Of a DNA stretch of 64,000 nucleotides, positions 50,771 to 61,475 are shown piece by piece. Under the pieces are notes generated by a model. It saw nothing but the letters and a program-made list of their open reading frames with translations. It made no database searches and had not been told where the DNA came from. Both the position numbers and the translations under genes were made by a program. This stretch comes from Limnohabitans planktonicus II-D5 (GTDB taxonomy: Bacteria > Pseudomonadota > Gammaproteobacteria > Burkholderiales > Burkholderiaceae_C): positions 62,001 through 126,000 of the forward strand of contig NZ_LFYT02000001.1 of the NCBI RefSeq assembly GCF_001270065.2. Reading direction: 5' to 3'. Position 1 is the stretch's first letter; each line of letters starts with the position of its first letter.

Positions 50771-51484
50771 TCAGGCTGCTGCGTCGCTGGCAGCTTTTCG
50801 ACGCGAGAGGATGAACTTGCCCAGGCCCAAGACCAGCAAGGCACCGGCGACGCCCAGGCCGTAGCCAAACATCTTGTCTTGCGGAATGTAGGCGACCAAG
50901 GCTGGGTCGGTTTGCACCATGGTGCCGGCAATCCAGCCCAGCAGCATGCCGCCGATGGTGATGATCAAGGGGAAGCGGTCCATCAATTTGAGGACCAGCT
51001 GGCTGCCCCAGACGATGATGGGAATGCTGACCAAGAGGCCGAAGATGACCAGGGGCATCTGGTGATCGGCATTGCCCGAGGTTTGAGCAGCGCCAGCGAT
51101 GGCGATCACGTTGTCAATCGACATCACCAAGTCGGCAATGATGACGGTTTTGACGGCGCCCCACAGCTTGTCACTGCCCTGGATGTTGCCGTGGTCGTCT
51201 TCTTCATCGGGGGTCAGCAATTTCACGCCGATCCAGATGAGCAAGACCGCGCCCACAAACTTCAGAAATGGAATGGCCAGCAGTGTGAGAGCAAAGAAAA
51301 TCAAAATCACACGCAAAATGATGGCACCGGCGGTGCCCCACAAAATGCCTTGGGTCCTTTGCTGTGCTGGCAGTTGGCGGCAAGCCAGCGCAATCACCAC
51401 GGCGTTGTCGCCACCCAAGAGGATGTCGATCATGATGATCTGGCCCACGGCGAACCAGAAATGAGGGGTCAGAAATTCTTCCAC
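50771..51484 (-). CDS. TerC-family integral membrane protein (YjbE-like)
   Basis: A 237-residue multi-span protein with the two TerC signature repeats, IDILLGGDNAVVIALA (about residues 19-34) and VIIADLVMSIDNVIAIAGAA (about 113-132), each with the acidic/Asn residues proposed to bind metal. Family members export manganese or protect against metal stress; the role here is unproven. It starts with GTG after AAAGGAA. Confidence 0.9.
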   Translation of the reverse strand: MEEFLTPHFWFAVGQIIMIDILLGGDNAVVIALACRQLPAQQRTQGILWGTAGAIILRVILIFFALTLLAIPFLKFVGAVLLIWIGVKLLTPDEEDDHGNIQGSDKLWGAVKTVIIADLVMSIDNVIAIAGAAQTSGNADHQMPLVIFGLLVSIPIIVWGSQLVLKLMDRFPLIITIGGMLLGWIAGTMVQTDPALVAYIPQDKMFGYGLGVAGALLVLGLGKFILSRRKAASDAAA

Positions 51485-51540
51485 GGTGTTCCTTTGTTGA
51501 CCGGTACACAGGCCGGTGAATCGTTATGAGAGAAAACAGA

Positions 51541-51571
51541 AAGCCGGATTGTCCCGCAGGACATCCGGCTT
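51541..51571 (-). terminator. Strong hairpin downstream of sucD
   Basis: AAGCCGGAT and ATCCGGCTT pair, extended by GTCC/GGAC around a CGC loop. The minus-strand continuation is T-rich. It lies 108 bases past the sucD stop and before terC, so it probably ends sucCD transcription. Confidence 0.7.
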
Positions 51572-51678
51572 CGATATTGTGGCTAACCGCAGGACTTGAC
51601 CCATTGGGGACAGTGTCCAGACGTTTGAGCCCTATCTGGCGCAGTCTGGGACAGCACAAAATCTGCCCACCAGTGCAT

Positions 51679-52575
51679 TTACTTCAGCTGAGCCTTGAGC
51701 AGTTTGCCCAGTTCAGACGGGTTGCGTGTGACGATGAAGCCGCACTCTTCCATGATGGCCAGCTTGGCGTCGGCCGTGTCGGCACCACCGGAAATCAAAG
51801 CACCGGCGTGGCCCATGCGCTTGCCGGGAGGGGCAGTCACACCGGCGATGAAGCCGACCACGGGCTTTTTCATGTTGGCCTTGCACCACATGGCGGCTTC
51901 GGCTTCGTCTGGACCGCCGATTTCACCGATCATGATGACGGCGTCGGTGTCTGGATCGTCGTTGAAGGCCTTCATCACGTCGATGTGCTTCAAACCGTTG
52001 ATCGGGTCGCCACCGATACCGACGGCGCTGGATTGGCCCAGGCCCACTTCGGTCAGCATGGCCACGGCTTCATAGGTCAAAGTGCCCGAACGGGATACCA
52101 CGCCAATGCGGCCTTTGCGGTGGATGTGACCGGGCATGATGCCGATCTTGATTTCGTCAGGGGTGATCAGACCTGGGCAGTTGGGGCCCAGCAGCAGCGT
52201 GCGCTTGCCGCCAGCGGCTTCCTTGGCCTTCATCTTGTTGCGCACTTCGAGCATGTCACGCACTGGAATGCCTTCGGTGATACAGATGGCCATGTCCAGG
52301 TCGGCTTCGACGGCTTCCCAGATGGCAGCGGCTGCGCCTGCTGGGGGCACGTAGATCACGGACACGGTCGCGCCAGTTTGTGTGGCGGCTTCTTTGACCG
52401 ATGCGTAGATCGGGATGTTGAAGATGGACTCGCCCGCCTTCTTGGGGTTCACACCCGCGACGAAGCAGTTCTTGCCGTTCGCGTATTCCTGACACTTTTC
52501 AGTGTGGAACTGGCCGGTCTTGCCGGTGATGCCTTGGGTGATGACTTTGGTGTCTTTGTTGATGTAGATGGACAT
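51679..52575 (-). CDS. sucD: Succinyl-CoA ligase alpha subunit
   Basis: A 298-residue subunit with the opening INKDTKVITQGITGKTGQFH, the CoA-binding Rossmann domain and the phosphohistidine region GHAGALISGGADTADAK. Works with SucC in the TCA cycle. It lies 78 bases after sucC. Opposite-strand long open frames here are antisense artefacts. Confidence 0.98.
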   Translation of the reverse strand: MSIYINKDTKVITQGITGKTGQFHTEKCQEYANGKNCFVAGVNPKKAGESIFNIPIYASVKEAATQTGATVSVIYVPPAGAAAAIWEAVEADLDMAICITEGIPVRDMLEVRNKMKAKEAAGGKRTLLLGPNCPGLITPDEIKIGIMPGHIHRKGRIGVVSRSGTLTYEAVAMLTEVGLGQSSAVGIGGDPINGLKHIDVMKAFNDDPDTDAVIMIGEIGGPDEAEAAMWCKANMKKPVVGFIAGVTAPPGKRMGHAGALISGGADTADAKLAIMEECGFIVTRNPSELGKLLKAQLK

Positions 52576-52653
52576 GTAGGTTCCTTGGTTGAGCGTTGGG
52601 CGTTCTGCGTTGGGCGTGAAATCACGCTCTGCGCTGAACGCTCAACCTTGAAT

Positions 52654-53814
<1,161 letters not shown>

Positions 53815-53999
53815 GAGGTCTTCTCTCAGAGGGGTGGAAATTCGACCAGTCCGACGGGGTCCCTGAATGGGGTAAGCCAGCCAGCTCGGTCTGCACACTG
53901 CAGCCTTCGACTGTATCATGCTGCAATGCACCATTGCTGATTTTCGCGTTTGACATCGACATGACGCTGGGAGTCATCTTTCACAAGGAAGTAATTCTT

Positions 54000-54923
54000 A
54001 TGGCCAAAATATTCATCGACGGCGAAGCTGGAACGACCGGTTTGCAGATCCGTGAGCGACTGGCTTTGATGCCCGCCATCCAGGTCTTGAGCATCGATCC
54101 GGCACGCCGCAAGGACCCGCAAGCGAAACTGGCATTGATGGCTGAGGCTGACCTGGTGGTGCTGTGCCTGCACGACGATGCCGCCATCGAGTCGGTGGCC
54201 ATGATCGACACCCTGACAGGGCGCAAACCCCGCATCGTGGACGCATCCACCGCCCACCGCTGCCACCCTGAATGGGTCTATGGTTTTCCTGAATTGGCCG
54301 TCGATCAACGCGCCGCCGTGCAGTCTGCCCAGCGCGTGGCCAACCCCGGCTGCTATGCCACAGGCGCGATTGCGCTGTTGCGGCCCTTGGTGGATGCAGG
54401 GCTGGTGCCTGCTGATTTTCCGGTGTGCCTGCCTTCGGTGTCGGGTTATTCCGGCGGTGGCCGCAGCATGATCGAAGACTACGAAGCGGGCAAAGCGCCC
54501 TTGTATGAAGCCTACGCACTGGGCCTCAAGCACAAACACATTCCCGAAATCATGCAGTTCAGCGGCCTGCGCCGCCGTCCCTTGTTTGTGCCTGCTGTGG
54601 GCAACTTCCGCCAGGGCATGCTGGTGCAGCTGCCCCTTCACCTGGATGAGCTGCCCGGCCAGCCCAAAGCCGCCGACCTGCACGATGCCCTGCGCGCCCA
54701 CTATGGTGCCAGCCAGGCAGCAGGCGGCTGGGTCAGCGTGGAGAGCGCCACCGACAACGGCAAGCTCGACGCCCTGGCGCTCAACGACAGCAACAAGCTC
54801 GAAATCCGCGTGTTCGCCAATGAAGACGCCCGCCAGGCGGTGGTGATCGCCCGCTTGGACAACCTGGGCAAAGGGGCCAGCGGCGCGGCGGTGCAAAATA
54901 TCCAGCTGATGTTGGGTCTCTAA
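54000..54923 (+). CDS. argC: N-acetyl-gamma-glutamyl-phosphate reductase, short type
   Basis: A 307-residue member of the shorter AGPR type 2 group. The nucleotide motif [17 protein letters not shown] opens the protein, the catalytic cysteine is in [16 protein letters not shown] (about residue 118), and [14 protein letters not shown] follows. It performs the third step of arginine synthesis. AAGGAAG precedes the ATG at 54000. Confidence 0.95.
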   Translation: MAKIFIDGEAGTTGLQIRERLALMPAIQVLSIDPARRKDPQAKLALMAEADLVVLCLHDDAAIESVAMIDTLTGRKPRIVDASTAHRCHPEWVYGFPELAVDQRAAVQSAQRVANPGCYATGAIALLRPLVDAGLVPADFPVCLPSVSGYSGGGRSMIEDYEAGKAPLYEAYALGLKHKHIPEIMQFSGLRRRPLFVPAVGNFRQGMLVQLPLHLDELPGQPKAADLHDALRAHYGASQAAGGWVSVESATDNGKLDALALNDSNKLEIRVFANEDARQAVVIARLDNLGKGASGAAVQNIQLMLGL

Positions 54924-54947
54924 GAATCGCCACTGCAAGCCACACTT

Positions 54948-55841
54948 ATGAAAAGACTGCCCCCCCTGAATGCCCTACGCGCTTTCCATGTGGTCGCTCA
55001 GCTGGGCAGTCTGACAAAAGCGGGCGCAGCCTTGCACGTCACGCAAGGGGCCGTGAGCCGCCAGGTCAAGCTGCTCGAAGAGTCTTTGGGTCGGCCTTTG
55101 TTTTTTCGCGTGCACCAAGGCATCCAACTGACCGAAACGGGTCGTCTGCTGTCACAAGGGTTACAAAACACCTTTGGGGGACTGGAGCAGCTGATCGAAC
55201 ACATCACCCAAGATCAACGTCGCCAGCACATCTCGATCAACGTTCCGCCGACTTTTGCCACACGTTGGCTGGCCCCACGCCTTTCCAAGTTTTGCCACAG
55301 CTACCCCTATGTGGATCTGCACATCACCACCGATTGGGTTCAGTCTTTGCGCGAAGGCCAAGGCTATGACTGCTTGGTGGTGTTCGACACCACGGCTTGG
55401 CCGAAAGTGGATTGCGAACACCTGATGAACGAAAAACATGTGATGGTCAGCCATCCCAGTTTGTGGGGGCATGATGTCCCCCCCACTTTGAGTCAGCAAA
55501 CCTTGCTGCACATCCTCAATGGCACCGAACGTTTACCCGTGTGGGAGCGGTGGATCGGACTGCATAAATTGGCGCACATTGACCCCAAACCCGGTTTGAA
55601 TTTCAGCACCTTGGACCAGGTGATCAACGCCACCCTGAGCGGCACAGGCGTGGCCATTGTGGATGAGCACATGATCAGACCTGAATTGGGCTCAGGCGCT
55701 TTGCGCCAGTTCAATGACTTGCACATGGACGGTCCCCATGGCTATTGGTTTGTGGATGTCGCCAAAGACGATGAGCACAAAGCCGTGGTCAGGTTGATTC
55801 GCGATTGGTTGAGGCAGGAAATGGCATCCGACAGCCACTGA
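54948..55841 (+). CDS. LysR-family regulator, GcvA-like
   Basis: A 297-residue LysR regulator with the GcvA-type opening LPPLNALRAFHVVAQLGSLT and helix-turn-helix KAGAALHVTQGAVSRQVKLL, followed by a substrate-binding domain. It begins 24 bases after argC and may be co-transcribed, although no functional link is evident. It converges on the catabolic cluster; control of that cluster is possible but unsupported. Confidence 0.88.
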   Translation: MKRLPPLNALRAFHVVAQLGSLTKAGAALHVTQGAVSRQVKLLEESLGRPLFFRVHQGIQLTETGRLLSQGLQNTFGGLEQLIEHITQDQRRQHISINVPPTFATRWLAPRLSKFCHSYPYVDLHITTDWVQSLREGQGYDCLVVFDTTAWPKVDCEHLMNEKHVMVSHPSLWGHDVPPTLSQQTLLHILNGTERLPVWERWIGLHKLAHIDPKPGLNFSTLDQVINATLSGTGVAIVDEHMIRPELGSGALRQFNDLHMDGPHGYWFVDVAKDDEHKAVVRLIRDWLRQEMASDSH

Positions 55842-55908
55842 TGTCGTGCCAAGGCTTTGGCCCCGCGATTGCTTTCAAACTCCAATCACCCATCGCTTAC
55901 AGGGCGCG

Positions 55909-55932
55909 GCTCCTGCAGGGCCTTGCAGGAGC
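55909..55932. terminator. Hairpin between convergent genes (first)
   Basis: GCTCCTGCA-GGGCCT-TGCAGGAGC, a 9-bp perfect stem in the 202-base convergent gap. No T-run follows, so termination is only probable. Confidence 0.5.
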
Positions 55933-55984
55933 AGCACCCCGAGCGCGGTTTCACGCCAACCACCCATACCCATTGCGCTAGGGC

Positions 55985-56016
55985 TGCGGCGTCAACACCC
56001 AAGTTGACGCCGCAGT
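55985..56016. terminator. Hairpin between convergent genes (second)
   Basis: CTGCGGCGTCAAC-ACCCAA-GTTGACGCCGCAG, a 13-bp perfect stem with a 6-base loop, 28 bases beyond the minus-strand aldehyde dehydrogenase stop. No strong T-run; likely terminator or transcript-end protector for one or both strands. Confidence 0.6.
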
Positions 56017-56043
56017 GCATGCCCCAAGTGCCACGCCAACCCA

Positions 56044-57555
56044 TCAACGCTGCAAATTGAACCAGCTGGATTTGATTTGCATATATGAAGTCAGGCTCGA
56101 TGCGTGTTTGTCGCGCGAGTTGCCGCTGAGCTTGTAGCCGCCAAAAGGCTGCGACATGTCACCATCGCCAAAGCAGTTCACCCAGGTCACCCCAGCCTCC
56201 AATGCCGACACCATGCGGTGCGCGGTGTTCAAATCTGATGTCCACACCGAAGCCGCCAAGCCAAACTGACAGTCATTGGCCAACATCAGCGCCTCTTGCT
56301 CGGTGTCAAATGCCTGCACCGTGGCCACAGGCCCAAACACTTCTTCTTGAACAATCGCCATGCGGTTGTGCGCGCCCACAAACAAGGCAGGCGCGCAAAA
56401 AGCGCCCGGTCCTGTGAATGCGGGTGTAGGCAAGACCTGCGTGGCACCATCGGCCAGTGCTTGATCCATGCGCCGCTGCACATTGCCCAGATGGGCATGG
56501 CTGGCCAAAGGCCCCAGGGTGGTGGCCGGGTCCAGGGGATCTCCCGGTTGGTACAACTCGCGGGTGCGGGTCACGAAGCGGTCGACAAATTGGTCGTGCA
56601 AAGACCGGTGCACCAGCAAACGCGAGCCCGCGTTGCACACCTGGCCCGCATTGTCAAAAATGCCCCCCACAGCGCGGTCCACGGCGGCGTCCAAATCATA
56701 CAAATCGGGCATGAAAATTTGCGGGCTCTTTCCGCCCGTCTCCAAGGCCACCCGTTTCATGTTGGACTGGCCTGAATACCCCATCAACAGCTTGCCCACT
56801 GCGGTGGAGCCGGTGAAGGTGATTTTGGCCACATCATGGTGCAAGGCCAGCGCACGCCCTGCTTCCTGACCGGTCCCGTTGACCACATTGAACACCCCGG
56901 CAGGTCCGCCCGCCTGCACAAACAATTGCGCCAAGCGGGTGCACGACAAAGGCGCTTGTTCAGCGGGTTTGAGCACCACGCAATTGCCGGCCGCCAAAAT
57001 TGGCGCGAGCTTCCAGACCGCCATCAGCAAAGGGTAGTTCCACGGCGTGATGGCACCCACCACACCCAAAGGCTCATGCACGATGGTGTGCAGGGCGTTT
57101 GCGGCGGTGTGGGTCACAGCCCCTTCCAATTTGTCGATGCATTCCGCGAAAAAGCGGATGGTGCGCAGCACATCTGGCAGGTCGATGTTGAGCACGTCCG
57201 TGATCGGCTTGCCCATGTCCAGGCATTCCAACAAGGCCAACTCATCACCATGCTGTTCAACCAAGTTGGCCCAGTTGAACATCACGTCCATGCGTTGGCG
57301 CGGTGCCAGCTTGTGCCAGCGCCCATCGCGCCAGGCCACTTGTGCGTTGGCCACGGCCGCATCCACGTCGCAGGCTTCACCCAGCGCCATCATGGCCAGG
57401 GTCTGGCCCGTGGCAGGGTTCACGCTGGCAAAACTGCCTTGACGTTTGGCCGATTGGTAGTGGCCATCGATGAAAAGACCCGTTTGAATGTTCAGGCCTG
57501 CGGCCATGGCCTGCCAATCACTCAGGCTGCGGTTTGTATTAGCCAGCGTGCTCAT
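56044..57555 (-). CDS. NAD(P)-dependent aldehyde dehydrogenase
   Basis: A 503-residue ALDH with GAITPWNYPLLMAVWKLAPI, the general-base Glu in RVALETGGKSPQIF and the catalytic Cys in DNAGQVCNAGSRLLV. Resembles PuuC/betaine-aldehyde-type enzymes with broad aldehyde range. It is the last gene of a six-gene minus-strand set, 6 bases after the beta-hydroxyacid dehydrogenase. The natural substrate cannot be read from sequence. Confidence 0.93.
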   Translation of the reverse strand: MSTLANTNRSLSDWQAMAAGLNIQTGLFIDGHYQSAKRQGSFASVNPATGQTLAMMALGEACDVDAAVANAQVAWRDGRWHKLAPRQRMDVMFNWANLVEQHGDELALLECLDMGKPITDVLNIDLPDVLRTIRFFAECIDKLEGAVTHTAANALHTIVHEPLGVVGAITPWNYPLLMAVWKLAPILAAGNCVVLKPAEQAPLSCTRLAQLFVQAGGPAGVFNVVNGTGQEAGRALALHHDVAKITFTGSTAVGKLLMGYSGQSNMKRVALETGGKSPQIFMPDLYDLDAAVDRAVGGIFDNAGQVCNAGSRLLVHRSLHDQFVDRFVTRTRELYQPGDPLDPATTLGPLASHAHLGNVQRRMDQALADGATQVLPTPAFTGPGAFCAPALFVGAHNRMAIVQEEVFGPVATVQAFDTEQEALMLANDCQFGLAASVWTSDLNTAHRMVSALEAGVTWVNCFGDGDMSQPFGGYKLSGNSRDKHASSLTSYMQIKSSWFNLQR

Positions 57556-57561
57556 ACGTCC

Positions 57562-58494
57562 TCACTCAGCGACGAGTTCAGTGGGGTAGCCGTCGGCGCG
57601 CAGTTCCAGGCCGCAGGCCTTTTCCAACATGCGCACGACTTCGGGTGACTGGGCTTGGCCACCGTAGAGGCCCTGAGCACGTCGGAAGATTTGCTGTGTC
57701 ATGCTGCCCAACTCCAAAGGCACGCCCAACTTTTCTGCAATCGAATTGACCAGCCCCAGGTCTTTGCAAGCCAGGTCCATGGTGAATTTCACGTTGTAGC
57801 TGCCGCTCAAAATGAGCATGGACTCGGTCTCGTGCACAAAACTGTTGCCCGAGCTGGCGCGAATGGCGCGGTAGGTTGCATCCGGGTCCACGCCATATTT
57901 GGCGGGCAACATCATGGCTTCACCCGCTGCCACCAGGTGGATGAAGGCGAGCATGTTGGTGACCACCTTGACCACCGAGGCGCATCCCATCTTGCCCATG
58001 TAGATGATTTCACCGCCCATCGTTTGCAGCACGGATTCGACGCGCTGAAACACCTCTTGCTCGCCACCCACCAACACGGTGATTTCACCTGAATTGGCCA
58101 GATGCACACCGCCTGTGACGGGGCACTCCAGCACCGAAATACCGCGCTCGGCGGCTTTGGCCGACAGGCGCTTGAGGTCTTCCAAATCGGTGGTGCTCAT
58201 TTCGATCCACACACCGCCATGGCGCAAGTGGGCCAACACGCCGTCAACACCCTCCACCACTTTGCGAGAAATGGCGGGCGATGGCAGCACCGTGATCACC
58301 ACATCCGCGTTGGCACACACGCCTTTGACATCGTCTGACCACACCGCGCCTGCGGCGATCAAGCGGTCGGCGTTGGCGCGTTTGAGGTCGGTCACGGCCA
58401 CGGGGAAACCGGCCTTGACCAAGCTGTTGCACAGGCCTTCGCCCAAGCTGCCAAGGCCAATGAATCCGATAGAGAGTTTGTTGTTGAGGGTCAT
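57562..58494 (-). CDS. Beta-hydroxyacid dehydrogenase (3-hydroxyisobutyrate dehydrogenase family)
   Basis: A 310-residue enzyme with the nucleotide motif IGFIGLGSLGEGLCNSL (residues about 8-24), the substrate motif CPVTGGVHLANSGEIT and the catalytic lysine region SVVKVVTNMLAF. Family members oxidise 3-hydroxyisobutyrate, tartronate semialdehyde or 3-hydroxypropionate. Which one applies here is unknown. Confidence 0.9.
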   Translation of the reverse strand: MTLNNKLSIGFIGLGSLGEGLCNSLVKAGFPVAVTDLKRANADRLIAAGAVWSDDVKGVCANADVVITVLPSPAISRKVVEGVDGVLAHLRHGGVWIEMSTTDLEDLKRLSAKAAERGISVLECPVTGGVHLANSGEITVLVGGEQEVFQRVESVLQTMGGEIIYMGKMGCASVVKVVTNMLAFIHLVAAGEAMMLPAKYGVDPDATYRAIRASSGNSFVHETESMLILSGSYNVKFTMDLACKDLGLVNSIAEKLGVPLELGSMTQQIFRRAQGLYGGQAQSPEVVRMLEKACGLELRADGYPTELVAE

Positions 58495-58547
58495 GATGAA
58501 AGAATCAAAAAATGGAGGGTTAAATCGTTGAGATCAAGGAACTGCGC

Positions 58548-59363
58548 TCAATGCGCGCCATCGCGCCAAGCCAGCGCAGCCTTCATGCCTTGGGTGGTGC
58601 GAATGCGTTCAAACTCCGCGTTTTCAGGGCGGGCATTGGCCTCGATCAAGGTGGCGGTGTCCACCGCTGCCAACAGGGCTTCACGCATGCCTGCGATGTC
58701 CAGGCTGCGGTTGATGGCACGTTTGGTCATTTGCACCGACACCGGGGAATAAGAGGCCATGGCTTGTGCCAACTCAATGGCGCGTGCCACATGGCTGCCG
58801 CCTTGTGTCACTTCATTGACCAGGCCCAATTCGTAAGCACGTTGCGCAGTGATTTGATCGCTGGCTGTCAGCAACAATTCTTTGGCTTGCTTGGGGCCAA
58901 TCAGCCAGGGCAAGACCAGCGCGGCAATGCTGGAGCCGAATTTCATTTCGGGCTCGCCCATGCGGGTGTCCACGTCGGCCACGGTCAGATCGCAAGACAC
59001 CGCCAGCTCCATGCCGCCGCCAATGCAAGGCCCATGAATGGCCGCCACGGTGGGTTTGGGGCAATCCCAAAACTGGATCACGAAGTCAAAGTCCTCACGC
59101 AGCACCTGTGCCCAGCCTTGAGCAGTGGTGATGCCTTGTTCAGCCAATTCCTTGAGGTCAAAACCGGCACTGAAGGCGCGGCCTTCGCCTGCCAAAACGA
59201 TGGCACCAATGGAGTCATCGGCGACGAATGCTTTGAGCGCTTGTGTCACTTCGGTCATGAGTTGACCGTTGATGGCGTTGAGCTTTTTGGGGCGATTGAG
59301 GCGAATCACGCCCACGCGACCCACGGTCTCCAGTTGAATGCATTCGGGGTTCAAAGTCGTCAT
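58548..59363 (-). CDS. Enoyl-CoA hydratase/isomerase family protein
   Basis: A 271-residue crotonase-fold enzyme with the oxyanion-hole segments GRAFSAGFDLKEL and GPCIGGGMELAVSCDL. The second-site catalytic region reads GEPEMKFGSSIAALVLPWLI. Its start overlaps the end of the acyl-CoA ligase gene (ATGA), showing co-translation. It may hydrate an enoyl-CoA produced by that ligase. Confidence 0.9.
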   Translation of the reverse strand: MTTLNPECIQLETVGRVGVIRLNRPKKLNAINGQLMTEVTQALKAFVADDSIGAIVLAGEGRAFSAGFDLKELAEQGITTAQGWAQVLREDFDFVIQFWDCPKPTVAAIHGPCIGGGMELAVSCDLTVADVDTRMGEPEMKFGSSIAALVLPWLIGPKQAKELLLTASDQITAQRAYELGLVNEVTQGGSHVARAIELAQAMASYSPVSVQMTKRAINRSLDIAGMREALLAAVDTATLIEANARPENAEFERIRTTQGMKAALAWRDGAH

Positions 59364-61459
59364 GGTGTTTCTTTCTTGGGAATGACCAGCAGATCGACCG
59401 CGACCATGCGCGCGCCATCCACCAGCAAAGGGTTGATTTCCATTTCTTGCACATGCGTGCTCAAAGCCATGCCCATGGCCATGAATCTTTGGACAACTTG
59501 AACCAGTTGGCTCAAGTCGGTCGCTGCGCGGCCGCGCGCGCCATTGAGCAGGGGATAAGTTTTGAGCTTTTGCAATTGAGCGCCAATGCGTTCGGCGCTG
59601 TCGCTGGGCAGCAAGGTGACAAAGTCTTTGAAAATTTCTACAAAAATGCCGCCAAAACCCACCGTGAACACCGGGCCGAACTGGGCATCTTGCTGCATCC
59701 CCAAAATCAGCTCTGTGCCACGCACTTGTTGCTGCAACAGCACAGGGCCAGGTGCGACGGCTTGCAGGCGTGCATAAGCGAGTTGGAGCCCATCGTCGTT
59801 TTGGATGTTCAAAATCACACCGCCCACGTCCGACTTGTGCGCAATGTCGGGCGACTCGATTTTGGCCACCAAGGGGTAACCAATATCGTGTGCAAATTGG
59901 ATGGCGCTGTCGCTGTCATGAACAATGCGGCTGGTGGCCACAGGCAGGCCAAAATCGGTCAGCATGCCCATGCTTTGCAAGGACTGGCCTTGCCGGGCCG
60001 ATTGCACCAATTGCTGCTGCCAGTGACCCACGCGCTCGGGGTCAAAGCGGTTCAAGGACTCACTTGCCTGCTCTGCCTGAAGTGATGGCGTTTGGTACTG
60101 CGCATAGTGCTTGAGTGCGCGCAGCGCCGTCTCCGTGCCCATCAGCACGGGGATGCCCCAAGACCGGTAGCGCTGGCACTCGGCAGGCGACATGGTGTTG
60201 GCCACGTTGCCCATGAGCACCACGGGCTTGGTGGTGGATTCCCAAACCGTTTGCAAGGCGCGTGTGCACACATTCGTGAAATCTTGCCCATCCGGGATGT
60301 TGGTGGCCATGACCAAGGTGCCCACCTGGGGCTCTTCGGCCAATGCCAGCAAAGCGGGTGCGATCACGTCCTTGCCATCGCCCCAATAGTCCAAAGGGTT
60401 GGTGGCTTCAATGCCTTCGTCCAGCAAGGCTTCCAAGCGGGTCACGGTTTCGGTTGACAAGGGGGCAAAGGGCAGTTGCAGCGGTTCCGACAAATCTGCA
60501 ATCAGCTGGCGCTCGCCGCCTGAATCGCAGCCCAGACCGATCCATCCGTTGTGCGGACGCCTTTCTGCTGCAAACAGCTCAGCCGTGTCCATCAGTTCGT
60601 CGAGCGACCTGACGTTGATGACACCGTTGCGCTCAAAGATGGCGTCGTACACATCGGCACTGCCCGACATGGCACCGCTGTGCGACTGGGCAAAAATTTG
60701 CCCTTGCACACTGCGGCCGAGTTTGAGCGCAATGACCACAATGCCGCGCGCTGTGGCGCGCTGCAGTGCCGCCAAAAACGCCTCGGGCTGGCGCACGGTT
60801 TCCAGCACCAAACAAATCACGCGGGTAGAAGGCTGCGCGACCAGAAAGTCGATGTACTCGGCCACGCCCGTGGCCAGCTCTTGTCCGGCAGAAATGGCGT
60901 AGTTAAAGCGCAGTTGGCGCAAGTTGCCCACGATGCCCGACCAGGTCGAGCCGCTGTGCGAGATCAGGGCCACCTTGCCCGGCTCTTTGAGCGTCGAGAA
61001 CGGAAAACCCGTCATCTGCAGCTTGTCTTCCAAATTGACAAAGCCCATGCAGTTGGCACCGCACAGCTGCATGTCGCCTTCGCGCGCAATGCGTGCCAAG
61101 GCGTTCATCAAGGTTTCACCGCTGTCGGTGTGCCCATGGGCGCGGCCAAAAAGCACGGCAGAGCCTGCCTTGGCTTGCGCAGCCAAAGCCAGTTGCTGGG
61201 GCAGCGAGGCATCAGCCACCGCCATGGCCACACAGTCCACCGGCTGCGGCAAAGCGGCCAAATGGGGATAGGCGGGGCGGCCGTTGATCTCGGTGTACTT
61301 GGGGTTGATGAGGAAAATCTCGCCCTCATAACCCAGGGACTCGATGGAGGTCAGCAACTGCTGCCCAAAGCCATCAGCGCGTGCACTCGCGCCCACAATG
61401 GCGATCGAGCGTGGGCGCAGCAGGGCGTTCAGCTTGTGGTTCATTCGCTGTGAATTCAT
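59360..61459 (-). CDS. Acyl-CoA ligase of the ADP-forming (acetate-CoA ligase/Pat-like) family
   Basis: A 699-residue protein with a CoA-binding Rossmann domain (RPRSIAIVGASARADGFG, about residues 16-33), succinyl-CoA-ligase-like domains in the middle (LISHSGSTWSG near residue 165) and a C-terminal ATP-grasp domain (LVAKIESPDIAHKSDVGGVI). No acetyltransferase domain follows, so it is an enzyme rather than a Pat regulator. The ATG at 61459 is used; 61444 is an alternative. Acid substrate unknown. Confidence 0.88.
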   Translation of the reverse strand: MNSQRMNHKLNALLRPRSIAIVGASARADGFGQQLLTSIESLGYEGEIFLINPKYTEINGRPAYPHLAALPQPVDCVAMAVADASLPQQLALAAQAKAGSAVLFGRAHGHTDSGETLMNALARIAREGDMQLCGANCMGFVNLEDKLQMTGFPFSTLKEPGKVALISHSGSTWSGIVGNLRQLRFNYAISAGQELATGVAEYIDFLVAQPSTRVICLVLETVRQPEAFLAALQRATARGIVVIALKLGRSVQGQIFAQSHSGAMSGSADVYDAIFERNGVINVRSLDELMDTAELFAAERRPHNGWIGLGCDSGGERQLIADLSEPLQLPFAPLSTETVTRLEALLDEGIEATNPLDYWGDGKDVIAPALLALAEEPQVGTLVMATNIPDGQDFTNVCTRALQTVWESTTKPVVLMGNVANTMSPAECQRYRSWGIPVLMGTETALRALKHYAQYQTPSLQAEQASESLNRFDPERVGHWQQQLVQSARQGQSLQSMGMLTDFGLPVATSRIVHDSDSAIQFAHDIGYPLVAKIESPDIAHKSDVGGVILNIQNDDGLQLAYARLQAVAPGPVLLQQQVRGTELILGMQQDAQFGPVFTVGFGGIFVEIFKDFVTLLPSDSAERIGAQLQKLKTYPLLNGARGRAATDLSQLVQVVQRFMAMGMALSTHVQEMEINPLLVDGARMVAVDLLVIPKKETP

Positions 61460-61475
61460 GTTCAACGCTCCCATT